64,000 nt of DNA from NCBI RefSeq assembly GCF_000001635.26, contig NC_000067.6, forward strand, positions 24,760,011 to 24,824,010, written 5' to 3'. This document shows positions 10,453-22,808 of the stretch, in pieces. Under the pieces are notes generated by a model. That model ran no database searches and was not told the DNA's origin. It saw nothing but the letters and a program-made list of their open reading frames with translations. The DNA comes from Mus musculus. Lineage: Eukaryota; Chordata; Mammalia; Rodentia; Muridae. Both the position numbers and the translations under genes were made by a program. Positions within the stretch are counted from its first letter, which is position 1; every line of letters begins with the position of its first letter.

Positions 10453-10860
10453 GTTGAAGGTTTTGTTGCTGGATTGGTGTTCCAGCCCCACCACTGGAAG
10501 TTTCCTGGTTACAAAAGATGGCTGATTCAGGTTCCATATCCTCCATTACTAGTAGTCTTCCCTAGGGTCACCCTGATAGAATCCTGGGAGTTTCTACTGT
10601 ACTAGGTTCCACATCACCCCCCAAATGCCTTTTAATTCCAGTTGTCTCTCCCCATATTCTCTCCCTCCATCCTCTCCACACTGAATCCCTTCTGTTCCTA
10701 TTCCCTCCTATTCCCATTCCCATCTGTCCCCAGTCCACATGCATAATCTATTCTATTTCCCCTTCCTAAAAAGATTCATGTGTCCACCTTAGATCTGTCC
10801 TTGTTATTTGCCTTTCTGGGTCTGTGGGTTGTAGCATTATTGTCTATCGCCATACCACCC

Positions 10861-12255
10861 TGAACATGCCCAGCATTGTCTAATCATCTTTTCTAAAAGC
10901 AGGAGAGGAGTCCCTGTATAGAAGCTGCCTGCCCCATACTAGAAGAAAGGTAACATCCCTGCCACTAGCACTCCCTAAATATATATTCTGTAAAAATTCC
11001 CCCCTGACCCTATCTTCCTAGCTACTTATTCACCATCAATTGCCTGAGGCCATCTTCTAGAGTCTAGTTTTCTAATACCTAGTTCCATTTTCATAACTCA
11101 CCAGTCTTTGTCCAGCATGGAAGCATTGGAGTATATTTACTCTTTGAGTCTTCGTTTCCATATGGGTTCTGTGTTGTGCAAAATTTAAGTGGACGTGTAT
11201 GATTTTCTCCTATTAATCTCTTCTGTTACTGAGCCCCAGCTGGAATCCTGAAATAGATAGAGAAAAGATTACATTCTCTCACTGAAGTGTCTTAGAATTG
11301 TGAAAGTAAATGTAAGCAGCTGAGCATCTGACTGATGATACCGCAATGGCAGTAGATGGGAGAAGAAGGAGGGAGAAAGATCTGAAGGAGGAGGTGAATG
11401 GGGCTTACTGTCTCAAACAAGCAAACAGCTCTTATCATAGCAACTCAGTAGGTGACACTTAAAATATATAAACTTAGGAACAATGCTTTAAAATCTGTAT
11501 CAATATATTAAAGATAAAAGTCATACTACTTATAGAGAAATTTCATTAGAAGATAAATTGTCCATTGCAATTATATGTAAATCAGTCTTGGAGTTTCCTG
11601 GCCGACGGGACTAAACGATGATGGATGAGGATTTAACACTTAAGAGATAGCAGTGCTCAGTTCCCTGCAGACATTTTCCTGTTTCTTTCTGTTCTTCCCA
11701 GTGGCATTGAAATGTAAAAGGAAATTACAGTAGGAATCCTTACATGAACATTGAATAATAAGCACATGACGACTAAAGCTTAAATAGAAAAGTATATATT
11801 ATATGCAAAGCAAGATGTTGGCTCTCTGAGGAAAGTCTCGGTGCTGTCAAGATTCTCAACACATACTGGGTTTATGATCCTTCATTTATTTTACTTAGCA
11901 AGTATTTGTTCCCCTGCATACTGCATATGGTGGTGACAACTGAGAAGTTGCTAGGAATCAAGATGATGGCCCCATGCTTTCAGAATGTGATCTTGGAATG
12001 CATAGCGTTTCGCAGTAAATGGGCTCATTAGTATACAGTAAAATTCTATGTGGCACATATCTTGAATTAATATAGAGAAGCCACTTCATCAGAGTTGAAT
12101 TACAATAAAAAAATTACAATATCAGAAATGGCTTATGTCTTTAAAGCCCAACATATCATTTTCTGATACCATAATCAAGTTTTTGATGAGTATGGGATTA
12201 AAGATATGTGAGATATGTAGTTGGGGGTACTATTTTAGTCTTGACTAAATTACCT
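10861..12255. other. Gene-free DNA, no clear repeat
   Basis: The first ~300 bases could still be an eroded LTR or L1, but I cannot assign them. The rest is A/T-rich unique sequence without a credible coding frame. Confidence 0.4.
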
Positions 12256-12768
12256 TTATATTATTCAGAGTTTTCTAGAGGAAAAGAATATATTGCTATA
12301 GGTATATGGGGGGGAGATTTATGAGGCTGATTTACATAATCAGAAGATAGACCATGCAAAATGGAGAGGCAGAACATGGTAGCTGGTCAATCTGAAAGGC
12401 TTCAAGCTTCAGCATAAGGAAGCCTAGTGTTTGTGGTCTGAGGCTTTGAACCCGAAAGCTCCCTGAGAGTCACTGATAAGATGATGTCTGCAAGGCATGG
12501 CAGCAATAGTAGGCGTATGTAGTCAGAAGAACGAAGTATGCCCATGCTACCTGGCTTTTCTTTTCCTTCCACTTTTGCTCTGTCCTTAGACTCAGGCTGT
12601 TTTATGGTGCTGCCAACATTCAGTGTGGGGGCGTTCCCCTTCAGTTGGTGTCCCTACATGTGAGTACTCTCTGACAATGCCTTCACAGACACCTAGACGT
12701 ATGCTTTAGTTACCCTCCTTATATACCTATCTGTTGAGCAAGTTGACAGTCAAAGATCAACCATCACA
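12256..12768 (-). mobile_element. Old LTR-like interspersed repeat (family copy 1)
   Basis: The segment runs from 'CAGAGTTTTCTAGAGG' to 'AGTTGACAGTCAAAGATCAA' and CCATCACA. The same edge motifs (TCTCTAGAG at the left, GTTGACA...CACA at the right) bound the repeats at 16411 and 52494. It looks like a common rodent LTR/MaLR-type family, but I cannot name it safely; strand is inferred from relatives. Confidence 0.5.
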
Positions 12769-13576
12769 GCCTCTCTCCTCCGGTAATATCTACTTTTAAG
12801 GTGAACAAATTTCTCATTTACTAAACTTAGCTGTATTGCCATGAATTAATGAGCAGTGATTCGTTAAGTAAATCTCAGACTATCATTTTCAATATTTTAT
12901 GCATGGAGATTAAGCTACACTGTTTTTAGGAAATTTTCTCTCCTCACACACATCTTTATTGAGAGGCATCTTATTCCACTCATTGGAAAGTTCTCATGAA
13001 GGCACCTTTGCAACCACTTATAATTTTCAATGATGATTTTACAAGGGATATGAAATTTATAATAAAGCCAATAAGTAAGTATTACGCCATAGTTTATGGA
13101 TAGCATTTTGTAGCAGCCCAAGCTAAGTTGGCCTACTTTATGTTTTCTACATGGGTTCACTATGAATTTATTTCTACCCCAGGTCAATACTGAAGCTCCT
13201 GAACATGAATGAGGTCAAGGTTGAGTGCTACAACATGTATGTATGAAACAGCAGCACCTGTGGTCCACAAATGACATCTATTTCTGATAGTTAATAATCA
13301 GGTGACTAGGTTACCACTCAGAGAGATTGGGAGGCACAGAGAACCTCCTACACTCAGCACAAGGGTCTTAGACAACCATGCAGCTCAGAAGTACAGTGCA
13401 TGCCTAGAATCTACAAAGCCATAGGATGATCCATGGAACGGGGCGAATTTTATGTCTAAAATTTTTATTTTGTATTGAAACCAAAGTTCATTTGATGAGT
13501 ATGTGACTTGCATCTATAATGTACTGATATTTTGGCTTATGTCCTATGGTTTATTCTAATGTTTAATGGCAAGAAC
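12769..13576. other. Unique intergenic DNA
   Basis: No recognisable repeat or gene. Short open frames here have no family resemblance that I can see. Confidence 0.45.
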
Positions 13577-14100
13577 AATGGTTAATCTTCATAGCCAACC
13601 TGATAGGATTTAGGCTCTTGAAACATCTCTGAATATGTCAGCAAGAGTGCTCTCAGAAAGACTTAGGGCAGGCAAGATCCATCCTGAATGTGAGTGGTAC
13701 TGTTAGGTCTACTAGAAGTGGACTTGGAATAGTTAATCTTCATCGACAACTACATGGAACTTTGAATCACCATGGAAACATGCCTCTGGGTGTCTCTGTG
13801 TGGCTGCAATTAGAATAGTTTGACAGAACAAAAACAGACCTACTCTGGATATGAGTGGCACCATGCCACACACTGGGATCCCAAGCTCAATTAAAAGAAG
13901 AAAGAGAACTAACCACCAGCATCTATTTTTTCTGCTACCCAACTAGAGCTACAATGTGATTAGCTGACTCAAACCCCTGCAAGCATGCTTTTCCAGCTAT
14001 GATGGACTGTGTCCTCAAACCGTGAATGAAAACGTAGCCTCATTTCTTTATATTGCACTGCATTTGTTGGGATATTTTCACAGATGTGAGAAAAGTAGTG
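13577..14100 (+). mobile_element. MLT1/MTE-like MaLR LTR with partial tandem copy
   Basis: The main copy (about 13729-14100) shows the MaLR series 'TTAATCTTCATCGACAACTA', 'CATGGAAACATGCCTCTGGG', 'GATGGACTGTGTCCTCAAAC' and a terminal TTTTCACAGATGTGAGAAAA. Directly before it, 13577-13720 repeats the head of the same LTR ('TTAATCTTCATAGCCAACCT' to 'CATCCTGAATGTGAGTGG') and then breaks off. Confidence 0.65.
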
Positions 14101-15744
14101 AGAGTAATTAATCTTGATAGCATTTTCACAATATTCACCTGAAGCTTTTGAAAACCTCAGATGTGTGTGTGTGAGTAAATATTTATATACGTAAGATCTT
14201 TGTCTATGTAAGGAAAGAACAACCTTCCATAGTAAGAGTAATTTATGAGCAATATAAATTTGTGCCTCATGTATACAAGAATTCATCAGTATAATCAAGA
14301 CTGAAAGCCTTTGGTAATAGATTTACCAGTGCATTTGCCCAAATTGATATTTGGATGCCTCGTGTGTATCAGAAACAGCTATACAGTAGAGACACAAAAA
14401 CAAAATAGTGTCTACTTTCAAGGTGTTAGAAATCATGAGACACACTTAAAACTAGACAGTTTGTTGTCACAAATGTCATCAGAGGTATGTTATGTCATCT
14501 GGTGACTTCTTGAACTTATAGAAGAGCTAAGAGTGAAGATAACAAGTGCCAGCCCACTTCCAAACAACCATTTGTCCGAGTGGAAGGAAAGAAGCATCGT
14601 TTGCAGAGTCTGTAAGAGAGGCAAAGACAAGGATGGGGAAGTCCTGATGGAGCTGTGTTCGTGGGAAGCAGGGGCTACTGCTTAAGAGTAAGAGAGATGG
14701 GTAACATTGTAGCAGATTATCGGTGACCACTAATCTTTAGCTCAAGTGTGTTAAGAACCAAAATAACAGTGGAAAGCCTTTCTCGTGCCAAAATTCAAAG
14801 TTGATGTCAGTCTATGCCCAGGCTGTACCAATAATGAGTACACTTGGATTTAGTAGTTTGCTAAGTTAGTTACTCTGATAGGGAAGCAGAGAAAAGGATT
14901 TCACACTTACAATGTGAAGGTGGAACTGCTCTGTACCTGTTATTTGAGAATGCCCCTTTAGTCAGGGTGTTAGCACCCTTTCTGGAAAGGGCAGAGAGTA
15001 GTTAGGACTTTTATGTTTGGTAGGCTACACAAGGATTTTTTTGTTGTTGTTGTTACATATTCTGTTTTCACTTCTGTTCTGTTACAACCCTTTTCCAAAA
15101 TTTAAAAAAAAATCTAATTTGATTTGTTATGCTTATTATTTAACATATCAAACTCTACACTTTCCCATTAATTGCATTGCTTGAAGTAGGTTTGTTACCA
15201 TGTATACCATCCAGAGGGCCTAGCTGTATTTCTCCCTTGCCATAAACCTGTTCACACTTAAGGACAGGATGTTTGTAGGATTGGTTAACTCACCTATCTG
15301 ATCCAGGATGACTTCAGTTGCCTGAGCAAACTCTAACTCGTTAGAGTTCCATCCAAGACAGTTATCAATTGCCATGCCAAGGGCTGGAAAGGACCATAAA
15401 AGCAATCCAGTGAGGCAGTAACAGGAATCCCTGCAATCTATTTTCTAATCCCAGAAATATCTGTGAGTTCCTCCTGCTCACTTGCTTTATCTCACCTTCC
15501 TTCTTGGCCAAAGTAAATGTCTCCTGGATGGTATTGGTTCCACAATGCTAAGAGGCAAAAAGGACCCATATTGGGGAGAAAACTAGTACCAGTTTGAGTG
15601 AAGAAACACTAAGTAGACACCTAAGTATAAAATTAAAGGGAGGATTGTGGATCTAAACAAAGGACATGTTTTATAAAGACAGCTGATGTGTTCTTTCTTA
15701 GTTTTATAATGGCTAAACTTAACTGACTCTCCTCATTCCTCCCT
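14101..15744. other. Unique intergenic DNA
   Basis: No interspersed repeat that I can name. The short minus-strand frame at 15220-15405 has no recognisable family and no gene context. Confidence 0.45.
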
Positions 15745-16170
15745 CTTCATCAGTTCCCAGTAGCTCCTTGGCTGAAGCTGATACCTGCCCCTTACCCATG
15801 CTAGCATTTTGTCTGGCCTTGCGCAGGTCTTGTGCATGCTGTCATGAGCCCTGTGAATTTAGATGTGTAACTGCTGTACTGTGTCCAAAAGACATTGCTT
15901 ACTTGCAGTCCCCCACTGTCTCTGGCTCTGACAGTCTTTCTGCTACCTCTTCCACAGTGATTTTTGAGCTTTACGAGGAAGGGGTGTGGGATGGGTGTGC
16001 CTGTTAGGACTGAGCATTTCATAGTCTCCTATTGTCTGCATGTTGACCAGTTCTGGGTCTTTGTTTTAATTGCCATTTATTACAAAAAGTTAATGAGATA
16101 AACTTTTGAGGGTTGATAGATGCACTAATCTATGAAGAAGGATAAGGAGACAGCTAAGTAATACCAAAGA
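15745..16170 (-). mobile_element. Probable old L1/HAL1-like fragment
   Basis: Blocks such as 'GCTCCTTGGCTGAAGCTGAT', 'AGGTCTTGTGCATGCTGTCA' and 'TTGACCAGTTCTGGGTCT' recur widely in mouse DNA as part of L1-derived sequence in this orientation. I recognise the pattern but cannot place it in an ORF. Confidence 0.45.
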
Positions 16171-16217
16171 ACTTTTGAAGAAGTCACATGGAAGCTACCA
16201 CCATACATGTTCCATTA

Positions 16218-16219
<2 letters not shown>

Positions 16220-16259
<40 letters not shown>
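16220..16259. repeat. (TG)n microsatellite
   Basis: About 20 TG units, followed by short AC/AT-rich sequence to about 16410. Confidence 0.95.
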
Positions 16260-16262
<3 letters not shown>

Positions 16263-16265
16263 CAC

Positions 16266-16345
16266 ACAAACTACAGTAATCAGCTTGCCAGGACATGCCC
16301 ACTGGTGCTTTAGTGATACACATGTCAAATGTCATGAGAGTACAT
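16266..16345 (+). repeat. 80-bp dispersed duplicate, copy A
   Basis: From AAACTACAGTAATCAGCTTG to GTCAAATGTCATGAGAGTA this segment matches 17782-17853 with a few substitutions and one ~8-base length difference. No family was recognised with confidence. Confidence 0.75.
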
Positions 16346-16410
16346 ATACACACACATAATATATACATACACATATATGCACACAAATATAAAATTTATA
16401 TATACACATG

Positions 16411-16985
16411 TGTATTAGGTTTCTCTAGAGTCACAGAATTTTTGTAATGTCTCTCTATATTGAGGGAATTTATTGTGATGACTTACAGTAGTCTAACTTA
16501 CCCAACAATGCTCAACTGTGATGTGAATGGGAAGTACAAGGATCTAGTAGTGGCTCAGTCCCACTGGCTAGTTATTTCAGCTGGTCTTCTGTAGAAGAAG
16601 GTTCCAACAGATGTGCTGACAAGTAATGAAAGCAGGCAAAGAAGACTGAGTCTTCTTTCTTCCAATATCCTTATGTAGGCCTCCAGCAGAAGGTGTGGTC
16701 CAGATTAAAGGTGTGTACCACCGTGCCTAGATGTGGAACTTGCTTTGTCCCAGGCTGACCTTGAACTCAGAGACCTCTTTGTCCTAGTCTCCTGGAATTA
16801 AGGGTGTGTGCTACCTTGCCTGGGCCTAAGCTTTTCGTGGCCACTATGCCTCAAGAACTCTATGCCAAGATCCAGGTCAGAAAATTGTGTCTTTCAGCCT
16901 CAAGATCTGGATCACAGGTTAAACCTCTAATTCTGGATTGTAGTTCATTCCAGATATAGTCAAGTTGACAACCAGGAATAGCCAT
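16411..16985 (-). mobile_element. LTR-like interspersed repeat (family copy 2)
   Basis: A long copy bounded by GGTTTCTCTAGAGTCACAG and 'TATAGTCAAGTTGACAACC'. It includes a B1-like internal stretch in reverse orientation ('CCAGGCTGACCTTGAACTCA', then GTGTGTGCTACC). Common in mouse DNA and probably LTR-derived; related to the copies at 12256 and 52494. Strand is inferred. Confidence 0.6.
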
Positions 16986-17311
16986 TAGAACATATATATG
17001 AGAGAGCGAGTTTAAATCAAGTTATATTATCACAGGGAAACAATGCCCCACTAGATATCAGAGGATAACAAAATCCCAATGCTAGAAATGGGTTACTTCT
17101 TTAGGATTTGTTAACCAGTGAGTTACCACAGATTCCCCAAACAGCACCGGCTATGCTAATGCTCTTAGTTACACTCTGGAATTTCATGGTGAGAACCTAT
17201 TGCTGAAGAAATCATATACTTGAGTCATAGCACTTAGAGAAATCAAGCTGATACTAATCTGATAGCTTCATCATTACTGTCTTGCTTTCATAGTGTTTGA
17301 AATGCCATTGA

Positions 17312-17630
17312 AAGAACAACAATATCAACTAACCAGATCCCCCAGAACTCCTAGGAACTAAACCACCAACCAAAGAGTATGGGTCCATGGCTCCAGCTAC
17401 ATATGTAGCAGAGGATTCCTTATCTGGCATCAATGGGAGGGGAGGCACTTTGTCCTATGGAGGCTCAATGACTCAGCATAGGGGGGATGCTAGAGCAGTG
17501 AGGTCAGAGTGGGTGGGTGGGTGAGGGAGCACCCTCTTAGAGACAATGGGGAGGGGGTGTGGGGGGGGGGTTTGCAGAGAGGAGACTGGGAAGGAAGACA
17601 ACATTTGAAATGTAAATAAATAAAATAACC
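17312..17630 (+). mobile_element. 5'-truncated L1 (Lx-like) 3' end
   Basis: Typical murine L1 3' UTR blocks in order: 'ATATCAACTAACCAGATCCC', 'CTCCAGCTACATATGTAGCA', a G-rich stretch (17500-17570) and 'CATTTGAAATGTAAATAAAT' before the tail. Confidence 0.85.
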
Positions 17631-17632
17631 GA

Positions 17633-17676
<44 letters not shown>

Positions 17677-17715
17677 AGAGTAAAGAAAAGAAAGAAAAGC
17701 AGAAAGACAGAAAGA
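17631..17715. repeat. (GAAA)n tail repeat
   Basis: A GAAA tetranucleotide run grown from the A-rich tail of the preceding L1. Confidence 0.92.
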
Positions 17716-17781
17716 AAGTTCATTTTATGAACACTACTAAAGGAGAAAAATAATTGTCAATAAACTATAAACTGAATTCTG

Positions 17782-17853
17782 CAAACTACAGTAATGGTCA
17801 GCTTGCCAAAGATATGTCCACTGGTACAATAGTGTCAAATGTCATGAGAGTAA
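17782..17853 (+). repeat. Dispersed duplicate, copy B
   Basis: Partner of 16266-16345, 1.5 kb downstream in the same orientation. Both end in GTCAAATGTCATGAGAGTA. Confidence 0.75.
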
Positions 17854-17859
17854 TAAACT

Positions 17860-20800
17860 ACTCTAAAAAAATAAAAACAAACAAACAACAAAAACAATGA
17901 ACCACCATTTAAACACCATATAATGGCACCCACACGTGGCAATATTATTGGGATTAAGAAGATGTGTTTAAAGTGGTTCTACTTTCTAGAGGAGGACCTA
18001 CTATTATACTGCTGAACTGGTATGATATTAAACCAACTCCTAAATACCTTAGCCATTATTAAAAATTAAGGTAAAGCAAACCCCACAAAACTTAGTAACA
18101 GAAGCATCCAGTATTAATATATCCATCTTTTTATGGTTTAGTGATTAGATTTTCTTCAAGCCAGCTTTCCAAACTTCAGACGACATGCAAGAATAAACAT
18201 GACAGTTACTCAAGTACAGAAGCAATCAGAGAGCTTTGTACTTCATTTGGAGGCAGAGGCCACTGTACACCTTCCTCCCACTTCTCTCAGGGTGATTAGC
18301 AGTGTCAACAGTATAGTCTTTGTCTTCCAAGTGTTGTTTGTCTACTTGCTTTAATGTACAGAGTAAAGGATTTACTTTTCAGCTCTTCACAGAACATATT
18401 GAATCAAAAAACTTGACATTTGTAAAGCATTTTCTCCTTTCAGAATAAAGAAAAAAGTTGTACATATTTCATCACTACAGAGTATAAAAACAAAACAAAT
18501 TGGAATAAAACATTTGGTGTCCTTTTGGAGGCTACAATTTGTGGTCAGTACATAGACTTTGGTTTTCTTACACTCTGTAAGCTTGCTGCCGCTAACTGTG
18601 GCAGAAGTAGAAAGAAAAGACAGACCTTGGGTCAAAATCCAACTGGAGATGCTTAGTAACTGAGTGGTTTAGGGGAGCAATTTTTATATCTATAATTTTC
18701 TTTAGTAAAACACTCACAAACTATCAAAAGAAATCACAGAATCCAGAACATATTAGGCTCTTGGCTGACATTTCCAATAATTGCTGCATATGCACAGCCT
18801 TAGGAAAACAGGCTTTCAGCCACAGAGGGATTTATGTGTCGTGGAGTAAGGTATATTCGGTTCCATACATCCCACTTAGACCAACATGTATTGACTGATA
18901 CATGCTCAATAAAGGCTTGAGCACTGGACCTTACGTTGTATCACTAGAGTTCAAATGGATGTCTATGTCATGAGAGTAAACTATAAGACCCAAAACTCAT
19001 GCTGAAAAAACACAAACCAAACACATATATATCCCTGACCCCATTCATTGAATATTTCCTGTGGATGAACTGACCAGAAGAAAAGGGCTACAAAGATATC
19101 TAAGGCGTAGAAAGACAGTGATCAAAAGATACTTATTATTCAGTGAATTTTTTCTAAAACTTGGAATTAAAAGTATAAAGTTCATAAAATTATAGTAGAA
19201 AGATGATTACCAGGGACCAGTAGTCCTGGTGTAGCTATTGGTAAAGTATATTAATATTCAACTATAGTATGAATAATTTCTATAGATCTAGCGATTTTAA
19301 TTAACAATTTATACTCAAATTTGCAGAGTAGAATAGCACCATTTTCACAACACAACACTAGTTGAAGTGAGAAATATGCTAATTATTTTGACTTTGGTAA
19401 TCATTTCTCAATGTTTCAGTATATCAAAACATTCCATTGTACACTTTTAAAATATGTAAATTTTTGCTAACTATGCCTCCATAAAGCTGTGAACAAGTTA
19501 GTTTTTAAAATTACATTTTATAGCTAGAACAGGTGTACAAGAAAAATTTAAAGACATAAGAATACCAATATATGGTGAATTGAGTTTTTGTCTTTGGGGA
19601 TTCCAGATTTCATATTCTCTGTTTGTTTTGCGAGGGGCACAGGTTTTTCGAGGTTTCCCAAATAGGCCCCAAACTATTGAGCTGCAACAGTCCCTACTGC
19701 CTCAACTTCCTGTGTAGCAGAGACCACAAAAGGCCACCCTGCCCCGCTTTATTTCTGTCTTTAAACCTCTTCCCAGTCACAATCCCTTTACTCTTCCTCC
19801 TGACGCTTTGAAAGCCAAACCTCTGATGTTTCATCTCTGCTACTCTGAGTCTGTTTTCTGTGAAAAAGATAAGGTTTCATGCATATCAAAGATGGACGGC
19901 TTCCAGTAGCTTTCCCAACATGGTGGCTGTCTGTTACTCACTCTTTCTCTATTTAGTTGAAATAATTTCTCCAGGGGAATTTCACCTCTTTCAAAACTAT
20001 CAATTCCCTTTGGCTTAACAGAAAAAAGAAGAAAAAAATCGAATAGGGAGGCCCCACAATTCCCTGCATGATTCTTTTTCAACTTTTCACGTTGACTAAG
20101 CCTCTGTCAGCTCACTTATTCTCACCCGTTCCTTTAGGAGAGCTGCAGAATTTTCCCTTGGCCCAGCTTGTTCTGTGTACTCTCTGATATACATCAAAAT
20201 AATGTTGACAAGTGGACCTTTCTCACCATATTTAAATGGATATGTGAATTTGTCCTCTACCATAGTGGTCAAATAAAGCAATCGGAATCTGAACAAACAT
20301 TATTTAGCTCTCACTATATAAAAGTTATAGCAACTTCAAAGCTGCACCTTAATACAGACTGTGTTTTTGGAACTGATAAATAAATATTATGTACGGTATT
20401 TAAACGTCTGGGCACTTTCATCATAGTGGGAAAACAAACAAACAAACAAACGAAGACTCCCAGGAATTTACTAGATTATTAAAACCTGGATCAGTAAGCT
20501 TACTTAGCTCTTCACCCTAGTATCTTATTTTCTGCTCTCTTCCCACAAAATAACCAACCTTTTGTGTTGTCTGCAGCTCAGAGACCTTGGTCCACAATTC
20601 CACCCTGGAGAAGTCAACTCATCTTGGGTAACTGTGGAGCCTGGCAGAGCTCGATGCTGTATTTGGCTCCATTGTGTGCCTGCATTGGGCATTTTACTCT
20701 GAGAATGAGCCACATAAAGGACCTAGGGTGATGCTTTGTACCTGTTATCTTACCTGTTGACATACCTGCTCACAAAGTGACTTTTACCCAATCATCCCAT

Positions 20801-21888
20801 AGTTAATCATTGAAACAATGGCTTGTTCTTTGATTTTTTTCACCCACACCCCCAAAACACACTCAATTATACTTATACCTTGATTAAAATTGTCTTTATG
20901 GGGAACATTTAGTCATTAAAGGTATAGCAGATACTTTCTGTGAAAGGAAATTTCAACAACTATATTGAGTCGTAATAATTTTGATTGTTTGTTTGTTTAG
21001 ATAAGGTGTGTTTCTGAAATCTTAGGCTGTCTCAGAAACCTAGGATCCTACTGCCTTCACACAGAACTGCAGATATAACTTGTGCTATGCCTGCAAATTG
21101 CACAATTCTAGAGAGATGTTGCTTAGGAGACGTTTTATTCAATTGTCAATGAGCAGATACTGACAGTGAATCCAGATAAATCTTTAATTGCAGCAGGATT
21201 CTTATGATACTTGCTTGATAGCAGCAATCAGTATAAGAGATGAGAGTTACATCCTCCAAGTTCTTCAAACTGAAACATAACAAAGTTTTCTCTATGACAG
21301 AATGTGGGTGGTGCTGATGTTCTAAGACAAAGGAGCTGAAAGACAAAATCTCAGCTTGGAGGAAGGCACGTTTCATACACAGGCTCACACATGAGGTCTT
21401 GGGAAAGTCTAGAGTTGATGAATGAATGGCTCCATCATTCATAATACCACAGTCCTGATGGCAGTCTCCTCTCCATCTGTTGTTGGTAGCTGTAGTTGGA
21501 CATTATCTCGAAATTCCCTTATCATGATGTTTGCATATAATTTACAACCTTTGCTCCAAAGAAATTCTGGATCTGATTGACAGTGACTTTCAACTGTCTG
21601 CAGGTATTCTAGAAGAGGTTTCTCAATATTTTTCCTCTCTCCCTACCCAATATTCTGGGACTCAAGGTATATGTACACAAAATAGGTTCACAAGTCAAAC
21701 ATTTACTGATAGTCATAAGCTTCAAACAATTATTTGCTATACATATAATATTACTGTTTACTGAAGACAAAGTAGCTTGATTATTTGAAAATCCTTCTAC
21801 ACTCAGACACCCTCACACAGACATATAAGCAGATAGAACACATAAAATAATGCACATAAAATAAAAATAAAAATTTAAAAATTTAAAA
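17860..21888. other. Largely unique 4-kb block
   Basis: Mostly A/T-rich unique DNA. Two places resemble very old minus-strand B1/PB1-type SINEs (about 19632-19745, with 'TGTGTAGCAGAGACCACA'; about 20975-21090), both too eroded to be sure. There is a short (AAAC)n at 20433-20452. No coding frame is convincing. Confidence 0.45.
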
Positions 21889-22018
21889 GGCTAGGTATGG
21901 TGTGGTGGCACATGCCTTTGGTCCCAGCATTGAGGAGACAGAGGCAGACAGATCTCTGAGTTCAAGGCTAGCTTGGACTGCAAAGTGAGTTCTGGAACAT
22001 CCAGAGAAAGCATGCTTC
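21889..22018 (+). mobile_element. B1 SINE
   Basis: B1 head (GGCTAGGTATGGTGTGGTGG), the 'TCTCTGAGTTCAAGGCTAGC' block and 'GTGAGTTCTGGAACATCCAG' are clear. The 3' end passes directly into the expanded A/C-rich tail. Confidence 0.85.
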
Positions 22019-22206
22019 AAAACCAAACCAAACCAAACCAAACCAAACCAAACCAAACCAAACCAAGCCAAGCCAAGCCAAGCCAAACCAAAACCAAAAC
22101 CAAAACCAAAACCAAAACCAAAACCAAACACCAAAACCAAACACCAAAACACCAAAACACCAAAACCAAAACCAAAACAACAACCAAAACCAAAACCAAA
22201 CCAAAC
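22018..22206. repeat. Compound (AACCA)/(AGCCA)/(AAAACC) microsatellite
   Basis: About 190 bases grown from the B1 tail: roughly nine AACCA pentamers, four AGCCA variants, then hexamers of AAAACC type and mixed ACACCAAA units. The overlapping open frames are only products of the repeat. Confidence 0.92.
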
Positions 22207-22208
22207 CT

Positions 22209-22762
22209 CTGGTATCTCTGATGTCTCTCCCAATCAGTCATCATCAGAAAGGCTGCACCCATCAGATGTTGAGAACCACGGAAACTTTAGGTGGAACTTA
22301 ATCCTTCCTCGAAAGAGGAGGAAGGATTGCAGAAACCATAATGGTTGTGGACACCAAGAGAGCACAGACCACAGAATTGACTAAGCAGGGTTCTTAGGGG
22401 TTCACAGAGCCTGAAGCAGCAAGCATGAAGGGGCCTGCGTTTGTGTGGTGCTGGTCCTCTGCAGAGGTATTATGGGTGATTAGCTTGGTGCTTACTTTTA
22501 GAACGTCTAGCAATAGGAAGATGTGGGTGGTGGGTGTCTCCTCCTGTGGGGTCGCTTCATCTAGCCTCAATATGAGAGTTTGTGCCCAGTCTCTCCAGAT
22601 CTTGTTATGCTGTGTACAATTGATATCTCTGGGAGGCCTTCTCTTTCCTGAAGGGAAATGGAGAAGTCACGAATCTTGGGAAGAGAAGAAGTTGGGGGCG
22701 CTACGAGGAGTGGAAGAGGGGAGGTTGAAATGGAGATGTACTGTATGCGAGATGAATAAATT
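22209..22762 (+). mobile_element. L1 3' UTR fragment
   Basis: Blocks typical of the murine L1 3' region in + orientation: 'GATGTTGAGAACCACGG', 'GAGCACAGACCACAGAATTG', 'CTGAAGCAGCAAGCATGAAG', 'AGCCTCAATATGAG', 'TTTCCTGAAGGGAAATGGAG', ending GATGAATAAATTACA. The long open frame at 22425-23045 runs through this UTR and the next microsatellite and is not a gene. Confidence 0.75.
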
Positions 22763-22769
22763 ACACGCG

Positions 22770-22807
<38 letters not shown>
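22763..22807. repeat. (CG)n(CA)n microsatellite
   Basis: About seven CG units followed by about sixteen CA units, at the 3' end of the L1 fragment. Alternating purine-pyrimidine sequence with CG is Z-DNA prone. Confidence 0.93.

Positions 22808-22808
<1 letters not shown>

Larger units (their letters stand above)
8815..10860 (-). mobile_element. Old L1 (Lx-like) 3' portion, in three pieces
   Basis: Read on the minus strand, this is the 3' part of an old murine L1. The pieces are 8815-9508, 9835-9923 and 10453-10860, and they are collinear with one L1 3' region: 'CATCTTGCTGTCAGGATAGA' and 'GTAGGTTGAAG' run straight on to 'GGTTTTGTTGCTGGATTGG' once the two insertions are removed. The interrupting elements are an MT-type LTR at 9509-9834 and an LTR with an A-rich tail at 9927-10452. 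Confidence 0.75.

Noticed and set aside
15220..15405. Possible processed pseudogene on the minus strand
   Set aside because: The 61-codon frame looks protein-like in places, but I could not tie it to any family, and no A tail or duplication was found.
21883..22262. Repetitive open frames (Lys-Thr and Gly-Phe rich) on both strands
   Set aside because: They are products of the AACCA/AAAACC simple repeat after a B1.
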